From: Stereum hirsutum FP-91666 SS1 | Taxonomy: Eukaryota; Basidiomycota; Agaricomycetes; Russulales; Stereaceae | Direction of reading: 5' to 3' | Length of the DNA stretch: 64,000 nucleotides | Assembly: GCF_000264905.1 (NCBI RefSeq) | Contig: NW_006763139.1 | Location: 1,590,313 to 1,654,312, forward strand | Part shown: one piece after another, positions 33,388-43,626 of the stretch | Layout of the letters: each line of letters starts with the position of its first letter | Numbering within the stretch: position 1 is the first letter of the stretch | Notes under the pieces: model-generated | Database searches by the model: none | Seen by the model: the letters and a program-made list of their open reading frames with translations, nothing else | Told to the model about the DNA's origin: nothing | Translations under genes and position numbers: made by a program

Positions 33388-34988
33388 ATGACCTCCAAAT
33401 CCCCCGAAGATGCATTGACTGCCCCGTCAAAACCCAAAGGTTAGTAAACCACTCTTTCCGCCAGGACGAATTCACTTGACCCATGCCAAGAGTCTGACAC
33501 GCAATAATGTTAATACTTACTCTGCATCATGATCTCCGTCCGAATTACTAGCCAGAGTCACAACATCATCGAGTGGCTACTTAAAGTCCACCGCATCGAC
33601 TTCGAACAAGTCTTCTGCACCATCATCTTCCAGAACTAATAATCCCAGTAGTAAACCTCCGAGTAAACCTTTCCCGTACAGCCGTGACACTCGGCCATCT
33701 GGCGCCACATCTCATGCCGCCACCAAGTCCACTGCTGCCAAACCGACATCACATCGGTCTGGAGGCACCGACAAACTGCCCCCGTCTAAACCTAAAGACG
33801 CGAAATCCGCGCCATCTACCACTGGAGGGGGGGCAGGTACGGCGGCAAAGCCCTCCGCATCCACCACCAGTAGTTCGTCACACTCGACGTTGAAGAGCAG
33901 CCTAGACAAATCTGAAAAGGACGTAGCGCAGAAAGTAGATGCGTCTCTTCATTCGTCTAGACAGTCCAGTGTTTCTGGAAGCGTTTCGAATAAGGTAAAG
34001 TCTCGCGACTGTTTCGCCACAGCTGAGTTCTGACTGAGTGTGTGTGTTTTACTTGCTCTTAGGCGAAGGAACCGCATCCTTCACAATTAATTCAGACGGT
34101 TCCCTCTCCCCCTTCCATCACATCAGCCCCCACACTAGTGTCGCGTGCACCAGTCGCTACTATGTCCCGGCCTTCAGACTCACTACAGGTGGCCGCACAG
34201 GCCTGCTCATGGATATACGTCAATGCTAGCCTCGAACATGGTCTCTCAGCCGCTCAAGTGAATGCTCAGGTAATCTCTGCTCTGTGTCGGTATGAAATTC
34301 TCCAGTGTCTTACCCACTTCCGGTTGTAGGAGACATTGAACGCCTTCTCACAGCAGCTCATCGCACAAGAAGCAGGCATAGCAGATCACAAGCTCCGGTC
34401 TGAAGCAGAAAACCTGATCTCATTCTTCGATGACCTCCTCGTGGTAAGGTTTATCCTGTTTCATGGAGCAAAAGTACCGACGGTGACCCTTCTGAGAAGA
34501 CAGATCGCGATTTACGGAACGCAAAAGCCGTTCAGAACTATATCCAACACGAGTCGGCATGGGAAGCGCTCGAGATAGTGATTCTGCAACTTGCTGCTCG
34601 TACCCTTTCGGGTCAATCTGAATCGGGCTCTGCTCTCTCTGGGGACCAACTGGCAGATGCGTACGCCGAAAGTTGCAAACTCCTTGGTCAGTTACTCTCT
34701 TCGCCTCATGACATCGTACGAGTCATACCCTGACTCCGATTTACAGATCAAGTGCGAGATACCACGAACGCCTTGACATCTCTGAGGAATGAGTTAGACG
34801 CCTTGCCACTAGGCCGCGAAAGCAGTAAAGCAGCCCAAGTGACAAGTCAATTGGTCGCAGTGCTCGATGCCAGATCCGAGAATGTGATCATTGGGGAAGA
34901 CATACTTGTGAGAGCGAGAGAGAATCTCAGAGCTTCAATTCAGCTCGAATCTATACACATGTCCTTGTCTGGAGATCTGGTATCTTGA
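33388..34988 (+). CDS. Unknown Ser/Thr/Lys-rich protein with helical C-terminal half
   Basis: Family not recognised. The ATG at 33388 (context CCACCATGA) starts MTSKSPEDALTAPSKPK. Splicing from GTTAGT to an acceptor TTACTAG near 33552 keeps one frame through ARVTTSSSGYLKSTASTSNK and a ~140-residue low-complexity basic Ser/Thr/Pro region. Later exons give AKEPHPSQLIQTVPSPPSI, SLQVAAQACSWIYVNASLEH, ETLNAFSQQLIAQEAGIADH and ALEIVILQLAARTLSGQSE. The end reads DQVRDTTNALTSLRNELDAL...RARENLRASIQLESIHMSLS, likely helical or coiled coil. TGA at 34986. No signal peptide or membrane segment. The shape (disordered basic front, helical back) would fit a structural or chromosome/cytoskeleton-associated protein, but that is a guess. 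It converges with phytoene desaturase, 176 bp away. Confidence 0.65.
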
Positions 34989-35164
34989 AGCCCGTATTTG
35001 AGTCTTAGTTTGTATCGATCTCTGTGCATCGTAGTATACAGTACACGCAGACTACTAAATCATGTATTGGATTGACTGTATCTTTATTCGAACATAACGC
35101 GAAAACTGGAATACATGATTGGATGGCCCCAAGATGATCCGAGATACAAAACTTTCCCCAAAAA

Positions 35165-37488
35165 TTAGATGATGCCGCCATACAAGAATGCGATCAGAGC
35201 AGCAACAAGCATGAGGAACTGAGGTAGAGATAGGAACGCAAGTCTCGCCGGCTTGTCCTTCATGTCCAACACACTGGAAGACGTATGTTGCCCAGCTTTC
35301 CTCTCGTCGCTTGCCCACGGAATTGGGATCTTCTCGTGGTTCAAGATCTGTTCAGCGGTGACCTTGGCTCCGGCGAGACAGACGGGGACACCGGTGCCTG
35401 TCGGTATAAATAATATGGAGGTCTGATTAGTACTGGGTATGGAGGAGATTGAAGAAAACATTTGGAAAGAGAGAAAGGGATGGAAAACAAACCCGGGTGA
35501 GTGCTAGCACCGCAGAAGTACAAATTGGCAATGCTGGGATGCGCTGTCGTAGGACGGAAAGATAGCACGTTACTAGTGTCAACAGGGCGGGGCACAGGCG
35601 CGTCAACGGGTTTGCATATTAACCTATGCAGTTATAAAATTTACTCACAAGAAGCTGTGTGAAAGACCCAGAATGGCGCCACGGTCTAAGTTGAACTTTT
35701 CCTTCCCTAAACGACACGATGACAGAGACATGATCAGCGACAGGAACCAGACTCTCGGTATCGTATATATAGTTCTCGGGGTGATAAACTCACAAGTAAG
35801 AGGAGAATTGACGTCTTCATCGATGATCAAGGGCTGCAAGTCGATGCCGGTCCTAGCTCGTACAGTCGCAATGACCATGCTCCGAGCCTTATCCACCAGC
35901 TCACTCCATTTCTCATCCAATCCAGTACCAGTCGGATCCTTCATGTGGCCCACAGGGACCTGAATCATCCAGTCAGGCATCAATTTGTGAGTTAAGAGAG
36001 AAAATACTAACCAAGACGATCACCGCGTCTTTTCCTTCCGGTGCCGCGCTCGGATCCACACGACTAGGAATATTCACATAAAAGCTCGGATCGCTTGGCA
36101 TCTCCTGTTTCTGGAATATGCTATCGAAACTCTCCCTGTACTCTTCCGCCAGAAAGATGTTGTGAGTTTGCAGTGTTGGAATCTTCTCCTTCAGAGACCA
36201 ATAGAAGGAGATGGAAGAGCACGAGGCCGTTCGTTTGGTGAGGGACGTAGCGTAAGACGACCGGGGGAGGAGCTTCGAGTACGCGTAGACGAGGTCTGCA
36301 TTGATGACGATGAGGGAGGCGGAGAGCGATTCGCCGGTGGAGAGGGTCACGCCTGTTGCTCGTGAAGTGGTAGGGTCGATATTGATCGATGCGACGGATG
36401 TGGCCATTCGGTAATTGACGCCATGCCGTTTGCCTATGTTCACAAGCGCCTCTACAACCTGTCGACGCGTACAGGGCAAGAAGGTGAACATAGTTCTTCA
36501 ATGGCAAAGTGAAACACAAAGTGACAGACCTTATGAAACCCACCGACAGGATACCAGATGCCGCGGACAGTTTCCGCGTATTGAAGGAGCGAGTACGTTC
36601 CCGGAGCATCAAAGGGACTCATCTACAATGGCTTGTGTGGTCAGCACATATTCAGTTTAGTATCCATCATGGTAGGAACTTACTCCTAGATACATGCTGC
36701 CGAACGTGAACACTCGTCTCAAGCGCTCCGTTCGAAAGAACACGGAAGCCCTGGTATACTGTAATATTGAGGGTAAGAAATCAGACTTTCGCGGATAGTC
36801 GGGAACCAAGACTTACTATGCTCTCGAAGGGATGCAGGGCAAATACTCGATGCAGGAACGATGGTCGCATCATTGAGAACAAGGATGTGAAGTTCTTGCG
36901 TAGAACATGAGTCGAAGACAGCTCGTAGTGTTCATGGGCTTCCTGCAAAAATCCGAGTAATCTGGACATTGAGTCGGGAATTTCACGTCAGAAAAATATA
37001 TGGCTTCGAAAGCCAACTGCACCCAAACCTCGCAAACCCGTCTACACCTTCGTATCGCTCGACCTCGGTTTTCAGTTGCGTGAGATCACTGGACAAACAG
37101 AACTTTTGCCCGTCGTGAAAGTATATCTCATAGTTCGGGTCACAACGAAGTAATTGGACGCCTTCGCTTCCCAATGTTGTCCCGAGCTCTTCAAAAGTCT
37201 CGTTGAAGAACTCCGGCATGAGAAGTAAAGATGGGCCTTGGTCAAAGCGCTATATGGATGGTGAGGTGAGTCGAGAAAATGTGATCAGGGAGGCGAAAAC
37301 GAACATAGCCATTTCGATGGATGAGAGAGCATCGACCACCAGTGAATGTGTTTTTCTCCACGACAGTCACGTCCAGTCCAGCTCTTGCCAGGCGTGCAGC
37401 AAGAGCAGTGCCCGCAACACCTGCGCCGACAATGATGACCGACATGCGAGGCTGCCCACTCGGTGTGTTCGAAGGCTCGGGGTTCATG
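35165..37488 (-). CDS. crtI: Phytoene desaturase (carB/al-1/crtI type)
   Basis: FAD-dependent desaturase that introduces double bonds into phytoene on the way to lycopene or torulene precursors. The ATG at 37488 gives MNPEPSNTPSGQPRMSV, directly followed by VIIVGAGVAGTALAARLA (dinucleotide-binding fold) and VVEKNTFTGGRC. Further landmarks are RFDQGPSLLLMPEFF, FTFGSMYLGMSPFDAPGTY, LLQYAETVRGIWYPVGGF and IVINADLVYAYSKLLP. The C-terminal carotenoid-desaturase signature reads LYFCGASTHPGTGVPVCLAG. A hydrophobic tail (AFLSLPQFLMLVAALIAFLY) probably anchors it to the ER membrane, as in fungal homologues. About 590 residues in about ten exons, stop at 35165-35167. Divergent from the lycopene cyclase/phytoene synthase gene. 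The longer upstream minus-strand reading starts at TTG and is not used. Confidence 0.96.
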
Positions 37489-37993
37489 CCAAAGGCCTTG
37501 CTCTGGCCCTCTTCGCTACCGCCACCATTTTGTAGCCTCCCGACCACAGAGTATACAGGTGTCAACAAGGTAACATTGTGTACCAACTTGCGTGGTCCAT
37601 TTCAACCGTGGCAGGACCCATACCTGTCTTGTCGACGGAGCGAGGTTAGGTAGGCTGATCTAGAGGAAGTGGCTGACGTCATGAGCGTGAAATCTTGAAA
37701 CTCCGTTCTTGCGTGGCGTCTCCGGTAATACCCGTACCTAGCTTGGTCTCTTCGTATCCAAGGTCGAGCGACGATAAAATCAACGATGTCGAAGTTTTTG
37801 CCTTCGAGCGTTTCTCTCCTGCCTTTCATCACCTCAGGTCAGAAATCCAGAGGTAGGCTCCATAGTTTGCTTCCAAATGTACTCTAGTTCTGAGCATCTA
37901 ATTTTCGGTAGGCCTCACGTTGCTTCAGACGCGGTACCACAGCGTTATTGCTCGTGTGTTGCTCGCCGTTGACGGCTTCAACCTAACAGAGAG
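37489..37993. promoter_or_regulatory. Shared divergent promoter of the two carotenoid genes
   Basis: 505 bp between the start codons of phytoene desaturase and lycopene cyclase/phytoene synthase. Such head-to-head pairs share a light-responsive promoter in other fungi. GATA-type words occur (CGATAAAATC and ACGATG, about 37770-37790), compatible with White-collar-type GATA factors, but they are short and could be chance. No TATA box was recognised. A small minus-strand frame (37602-37832) may be an upstream ORF in the desaturase leader. Confidence 0.5.
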
Positions 37994-40400
37994 ATGACGC
38001 CCACACAAGACTTATCTTGGTATACTATCCCTCCCTATGTGCTAGTACACACAAATTACACCATTCCCCCGGCTCTACTTCTCATAGTGCTCTTAAAACC
38101 TCTACTCACACGCACGGACGTGTACCGACTATTGTTGCTCCTCACAATAGCCGTCACCTACACTACGCCCTGGGATTCATACCTGATCTATTCCGGAGTA
38201 TGGGCATACCCTTCTAAGGCGGCTCTCGGACTTGCGCCGCTCGGAATCCCTGTGGAGGAATTCTTCTTCTTTATTGTGCAGACTTGCATCACCGGCTTGT
38301 TGTACATTCTCCTCGCCAAAGCCACGGTTGGACAGGCAGTTCTGGCCCGAAGTATGCAGCGCAGTCCTTTGACAAGATGGACGGGTACCGTTGTCTTCTC
38401 TTCGCTGTTCCTTCTGGGACTGTGCATGGTCATTCACGAAACGACACGCTACATGTATATGGGCCTCATTCTCGGCTGGTCCATGCCGGTAATTACTATG
38501 TTATGGTGACTACACTCCATATCATCGTCACGAATGACTCTGAAAATCTCTCAGGGCAGTGTCATCACCTTACATCCTCGCTTTACCTCGCAGGAACGTT
38601 TTTATTCCGATCCTTCTTCCGACATTCTACCTCTGGATCATTGACACCATGGCACTCGGTCACGGCACATGGGAAATATCCAAGAACACCAAGACTGGCT
38701 TGTACCTCTGGCGGAATTTAGAGATTGAGTAAGTCCGGTTGTCCTACAGTAATACGCGTGTTGATTCGTATCCCCTTGAAACCAGAGAGGCAGTCTTCTT
38801 TCTCGTTACAGATATTCTGGTCATATTCGGATCGGCCACCTTCGACCATGCTTTCTATGTCATCTGCGCATTTCCATCTCAATTCCCAGAGTTGTCGTCC
38901 ACACCCTCGCTCTCCACCGCCTTTTCGGCCTTGAAAATGATATTCCAGTCCCGGTTCGTCCTCAGCCGACGCAGTCAACAGCTAGCCGGTGTCCACGCAA
39001 AGGACTTAGCCTTTTTCCGAGATACTGAGCGCCTTCGTGGCGTTCTTGATGCAGTCGAACGCATCAAGGGCAAGAGCCGAAGCTTCTGGATAGCTAGCAT
39101 CGCTTTCGAAGGTCGCTTGAAGGTCGATTTACTCCTTCTGTAAGTGTTGTATTGTTTGGTTCGTATTTCCATAGTGTCTCATATATAATTGTTCATCAGG
39201 TACTCGTTCTGCCGAGTCGCTGACGACCTTGTGGATAATGCTTCGGATCAAGTCGAAGCTTTGAAGACCCTACAATCCCTTAGGTCGTTTTTGGATATCG
39301 TATACAACAGCAATAGTGAGAAATCGATTCATGACAAAGGCAAAGCATCTACACTTCTTAGCGGCGTTTGCACGTCTATGGCTAACATCAAAACCGTAGC
39401 CTTATATGAATTCGTGTTGGCCCACTTTCCGCTCGACACGCACTCGTGTTTTCTGGCCCTGCCAGTTCAGATTCTACCTCGCGAGCCGCTAGACGAGCTG
39501 TTGAACGGTTTTGAAACCGATCTTGACTTCAGTTCCAATACCCAAAAGCCACCCATACAAAGTAACGACGACCTCGACCTATACGCCTCTCGAGTAGCGG
39601 GGACCGTCGGCGAGCTCTGCTGTTGCCTGATATTCCATCACTCCTCTTCACTCCCTGCGGGCAATTCTTCCGACAGTTCCCCTGCTCTTCAGCTTCAGCT
39701 TCCCGACCAACGCGAGAAAATCCTTAGTGCAGCCAGGGAGATGGGAAAGGCGCTGCAATACGTCAACATAGCCAGGGATATATGGGTCGACGCGACACTC
39801 CGTCCTTCCGGTCGCGTATACATCCCGGAGAGCTGGCTAAAGGAGGACGACCTCGAATCGAAGGCCATCCTCAATGTCGCCGCTCTGTCTAACACCCGAG
39901 TTACCCAGGGCTGGGGATCGCACGAGTATACGGACAACTTTCAGGAAGACGAAATCGACGCGGAGAGCAAACCCGCTCTTTTGGCGGTCTACAAATACCG
40001 CGAGAGGCTCCTGGAGCGTGCGAATGGTTTGTACAGTCAATCAAGATCCGCAATAGAATGCCTGCCTGAGGAGTGGGGCGGTCGGAAGGGGATGAGGGCG
40101 GCAATCGAGTCATACATGGAGATCGGGAGGGTACTAGGCAATCGACACCGCTTGAGTAACCTACACGCGAAGACCCTCGAAGAAGAGGAAGAGCAGTGGA
40201 GGGAGGCTTGGGTGGATCTTTGCTCCGTGTCTTATAATGGAACAGGAAGAGCGACCGTCCCACTTGGCAGGAGGTTGTGGGTATTCTTGTCCGCTCTTGC
40301 CGGTAAGTACCAGGGCTATCAGGCTTTCATCTCTTGTCCTTGAAGAAACTTCGATCACGAGTGCTGATGTAAATTATGCTACTCAGGCTCATATCTTTAG
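37994..40400 (+). CDS. crtYB: Bifunctional lycopene cyclase / phytoene synthase (carRA/al-2/crtYB type)
   Basis: One protein with two activities: C-terminal condensation of two geranylgeranyl-PP to phytoene, N-terminal cyclisation of lycopene. The ATG at 37994 gives MTPTQDLSWYTIPPYVLVHT. The membrane cyclase half shows two repeats: PWDSYLIYSGVWAYP...GIPVEEFFFFIVQTCITGLL, then DTMALGHGTWEISKNTKTGL...IEEAVFFLVTDILVIFG. Exon 1 ends at 38505 (GTGACT donor) and resumes with AVSSPYILALPRRN. The synthase half has FWIASIAFEGRLKVDLLLLY, the first Asp motif YSFCRVADDLVDNA and the second YVNIARDIWVDATLRPSGRV. The last exon adds only GSYL, with TAG at 40398-40400. About 640 residues, typical for the family. 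All expected Asp residues are present. Confidence 0.96.
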
Positions 40401-41032
40401 ATCTCTACGGGGTTGTCGTCGACGCCTGTCTCAAACGTTGCTTCCGATCGTATAGGGTAGGATGCAGGTCATGTAATTTCTTGGATATATAGAGTTTATT
40501 AACACTCGCTTCCTCACTCGCTTGAGGGCGAGAGTCAACGCGGTATGATGTCAAGTAGCCTTGCCGCCTTGAATTGGCGAGAAACGTGTCCTCGTCATTC
40601 TCTACACGTTCAGGATCTCGGATGCTTCTTAAAGCCCCCTGCCTCTATCTAAATTCCCGGTGTATGCGTTGACCTTTTCCCATCTGCTTGCAGAGCGTAT
40701 CGTCGCCAGGAGTTAAGCCTCTAAGATACATTGTTTCAAGCTCTGAGCTCTACGCTATGGCAACATAGCTCACCCTTTTTTGTTAGTATGATTGCGCGTT
40801 GTGGGAAAACCTTACGAATATTTCATAGTTTGATTATAACCTCCAATGATCTCCATTCAAGTTGATCTTGCCTACCGGGTTTTGACGGCTAATGAAAAAG
40901 ATGATATCCTACGTACCATGGACGTCTTTCCGTTGAGCGATTGCACGTGAAGGACGTTCTTGCGTGAAGTCATGTAATTATCGCTGCCCACAACTGTTCA
41001 CCTGGGCCACCATTGATTCCAACACATGAGAT
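40401..41032. other. Intergenic region downstream of the synthase gene
   Basis: 632 bp of 3' flank ahead of the repeat nest. No open frame, RNA gene or repeat was recognised. Confidence 0.4.
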
Positions 41033-41595
41033 AAAGAAAAAGAATCTCCGCTCTGGAGTCAAAAACCTGCGTCGCCTTTTCGACTTGTTTAATGTGAATC
41101 ACAGCCACATGGACTTGTTTTTATTGCAGGAAACCCAACCTTCTCGCCGCGTCTTGAAGTGGCCAACGGCTGGCTCGATCTCACGACCTCTTGAGAGAGG
41201 AATTGTTATTGAGGAATCCCAACCGTTAGACCACTGCGGCATTGATAGCCCTGGGCGTAGTGGTAAGATATACGACTCTCTGGTACCTGTGTATACACAT
41301 TTCTCGCCTGCTTTCGTCACGGAACCAACTGCTTTACTTGACAATAAATCGATCATCGGGGAAGGACGAAGAATACAACTGAAAAACGTGATATATCGGA
41401 GTACAAGAGTCGTATATATTACCAGTACGCCCGAGGTTATCAATGCCGCAGTGGTCTAACGGTTGGGATTCCTCAATAACAATTCCTCTCTCAAGAGGTC
41501 GTGAGATCGAGCCAGCCGTTGGCCACTTCAAGACGCGGCGAGAAGGTTGGGTTTCCTGCAATAAAAACAAATCCATGTGGCTGTGATTCACATTA

Positions 41596-42780
41596 CAGCG
41601 AGTTTCGAAATGATACGGAACTCCATCTTTCGCATTTTGGCTCAGCCACAGCTCGGCAGCAGGGTTTCCCAAACGTTACTTACATTACATTACCGCCGCG
41701 TAATGTAATCTAATAGTATTCCCTCGAAATCATGCGCGTTGAGATCCGGAAATGTATTGTAATGTATTCCCCCTGTATTGCGCCCAATTCGTAAGTAATT
41801 GTAAGTAATGGTATGAAATCTCTTGCGTGCACGTGCATCATATCTTTTTGGTTCAGCAACTCACTCGCACCAATGCTGAATGATACAAGTGCTGCAGCAT
41901 TGCAAGTGATATACACATGATTTCCCGGTGTTCTTACAGTGTTGAGTCGAACGGCAGGTAGAACAGCAAAAATGTGGCGAAAAGCAGGCTACGGGCACTC
42001 ATCCCCAAAAGGTGAATGTGGCGGCAATCGAACAGTCGGGGCCTATCCGGAGCTTCCACCTGACCCAAAAATGTCTTTGGTGCGTACGGATCATACAAAT
42101 GAATAGTATTGAATAGTAATCATTTCGCACCTCGACTGTAATCGAAAGTAATTGTAACGAAATAGATCCTAGAAGCGCAGCCGCCGTAACTGTAAGTAAT
42201 CGTAAGTAATCGTAAGTATTTCTAAGTAATACCTCGTAATTGTAATGTTTGTCCCTCCCTGCTCGGCAGTGACGGATCGTGCGCGGCACGGGAATTTCCG
42301 CAAGGCTTGCCTGTGTGTGGCCCAATGCACAAAGTGCTCGATGACCTTTCAAATTCCTGTGCGTAAATAAACAGGGAACCGAGAGGAACATATGGGAGGG
42401 AGGAAATTACCCAATTATAGAATATTGATGAGTGCTAGATTCGCATAATGTTCTTCAAAGGTTTTGGTATGCGTGCAGGCTTCTGGCGACAAGCATGGGG
42501 CAAGTCATCACTTGACAGTTTCTTCTAAGGTCGTATTTCTGTGAAAATATTGCCGTATAGACATTTGTACTTATGGATGTATTTTACAGAGCTTTCTTCT
42601 TGATTACACTGACGGACAGAGCGAGAAACATGGATGGCCACAGTTGGGCCACAGCGGTTATACAAAACGGTCCAGACAAGTTCGCGGAGACCTCCGTGCC
42701 GTCGCAAGCTCCGTCGCTGCCGAGCTGTGGCTGAGCCAAAACGCGAAAGATGGAATTCCGTATCATTTCGAAACTCGCTG
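41596..42780. mobile_element. Non-autonomous TA-flanked element with long terminal inverted repeats
   Basis: Its ends are CAGCGAGTTTCGAAATGATA (41596 onward) and the exact inverse ending at 42780. The match continues with few changes through the GGCTCAGCCACAGCTCGGCAG region (41639-41659, inverse 42715-42735) and, past the later MITE, weakly into GTGGCCCAA (42318 region, inverse near 42650). It is flanked by TA on both sides (41594-41595 and 42781-42782), the Tc1/mariner-type target duplication. Without the MITE and its 8-bp duplication it would be about 575 bp. No transposase is encoded, so it would need one in trans. Confidence 0.78.
41660..42261. mobile_element. 602-bp MITE with 8-bp target duplication (hAT/KDZ-like)
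   Basis: Flanked by the perfect direct repeat CTCGGCAG (41652-41659 and 42262-42269). Terminal inverted repeats are CAGGGTTTCCCAAACGTTAC at the left and CAGGGAGGGACAAACATTAC at the right, read inverted. Internal sequence is full of GTAAGTAAT, GTAATGTAAT and related words on both strands. The 8-bp duplication and CAGGG ends fit the hAT superfamily, or KDZ elements, which share that duplication size. It sits in the left terminal repeat of the TA-flanked element and so is the youngest layer of the nest. No protein is encoded. Confidence 0.82.
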
Positions 42781-42917
42781 TAAACAAGTCGAAAAGGCGA
42801 CGCAGGTTTTTGACTCCAGAGCTGAGATCTTTTTTTTTCTCCTCGCAATCAGATGTATCGCGGCTTGCCCGTTGAGCACAGTAGCCAAAGATCTTGACGC
42901 AGATGTCCTACCAATGT

Positions 42918-43179
42918 CCCATGGGGCCTGACATGAGCAATTCGCCCCTATTTATGCGATGATATATATGATACATGGTACAGTGCAGTCAGTCGTTAAT
43001 ATAACGAAAGTAGGGGGTAGGTAGGTAGATAATGCGTATGAATGAGGAAACCAAAAGCCCACCCGTGGTCGTGTCGTAAATAGATCATGTCGTTATATAT
43101 CGAGGTAAATGTCGATAAGGAGAATGAATGACAAGAAACAGGGACAGACAGTGAAAGATAGAAGGAGACGCAAGAGGAG
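42918..43179. repeat. Conserved repeat body, copy B (matches 8959-9247)
   Basis: Same orientation and same relative place as in copy A, about 95 bp after the end of the fold-back. Shared landmarks: ATGCGATGATATATATGATA, AGTGCAGTC-GTCGTTAA, CCCACCCGTGGTCGTGTCGT, GACAAG-AACAGGGACAGACAG. A (AAC)4 tail follows directly. No coding capacity shared with copy A. Confidence 0.8.
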
Positions 43180-43191
43180 AACAACAACAAC

Positions 43192-43626
43192 GAGATGTCC
43201 ACGTAGGGCCACGGTGGCACACACTAGTACGTCCGCCGTTTTGTGGTACTCCGTGATGCTCCGAAGGAATCTCACGGTCTAGGCAGGCTCTCCATGTTGC
43301 CGGGTTGCCGTCACAACTCGACGGTCACTACCAAGCTCTACCATGTTCTGTACTTACACGTTCAAAAGCGTGGCCCGCAAGATTCTCTGCGTACGACTGT
43401 GTGCTACACCTAGACGCGGTCGCTCCTGATAGTATCAGTCTTGAAAGCAACGTCATTTAGTATCGTTTTGAATCCGCTGGCGAGCTCAAGCGCGGCAGAT
43501 CGGGTGATGTCCACGGTCCACGAAGAGTGTTTGTTTGGCCAGTTCGACCCTTTTTACGCCTTCTCTGAACTCTGCGGCAAACATGAACTCTACAGCCCAG
43601 TGACAACCTAGACGATACACCTAGCT
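43192..43626. promoter_or_regulatory. Upstream region of the carotenoid oxygenase gene
   Basis: 435 bp between the repeat unit and the ATG at 43627. This is all that remains for a proximal promoter if the repeat is an insertion. No TATA box or repeat recognised. Confidence 0.4.

Larger units (their letters stand above)
41033..43191 (+). mobile_element. Dispersed repeat unit, copy B, interrupted by two nested elements
   Basis: Same unit as 8252-9259. The left fold-back arm is 41049-41290 and the right arm starts near 41395. At the TA at 41594-41595 the right arm is broken by a 1,185-bp insertion and resumes at 42783 (AACAAGTCGAAAAGGCGACG) to about 42824. The rc of the intact left arm predicts GATTCACATTAAACAAG at this point, exactly what remains if one TA and the insert are removed. 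The body (42918-43179) and (AAC)4 tail (43180-43191) follow. GAGAT occurs flush on both sides (41028-41032, 43192-43196) and may be a 5-bp target duplication. tRNA-like boxes are at 41452-41462 (A) and 41503-41513 (B). It lies between the synthase and carotenoid oxygenase genes. Confidence 0.75.

Noticed and set aside
37602..37832. Additional N-terminal exon for phytoene desaturase
   Set aside because: The ATG at 37488 already places the FAD-binding motif about 17 residues from the start, as in homologues; this is more likely a leader or small upstream frame.
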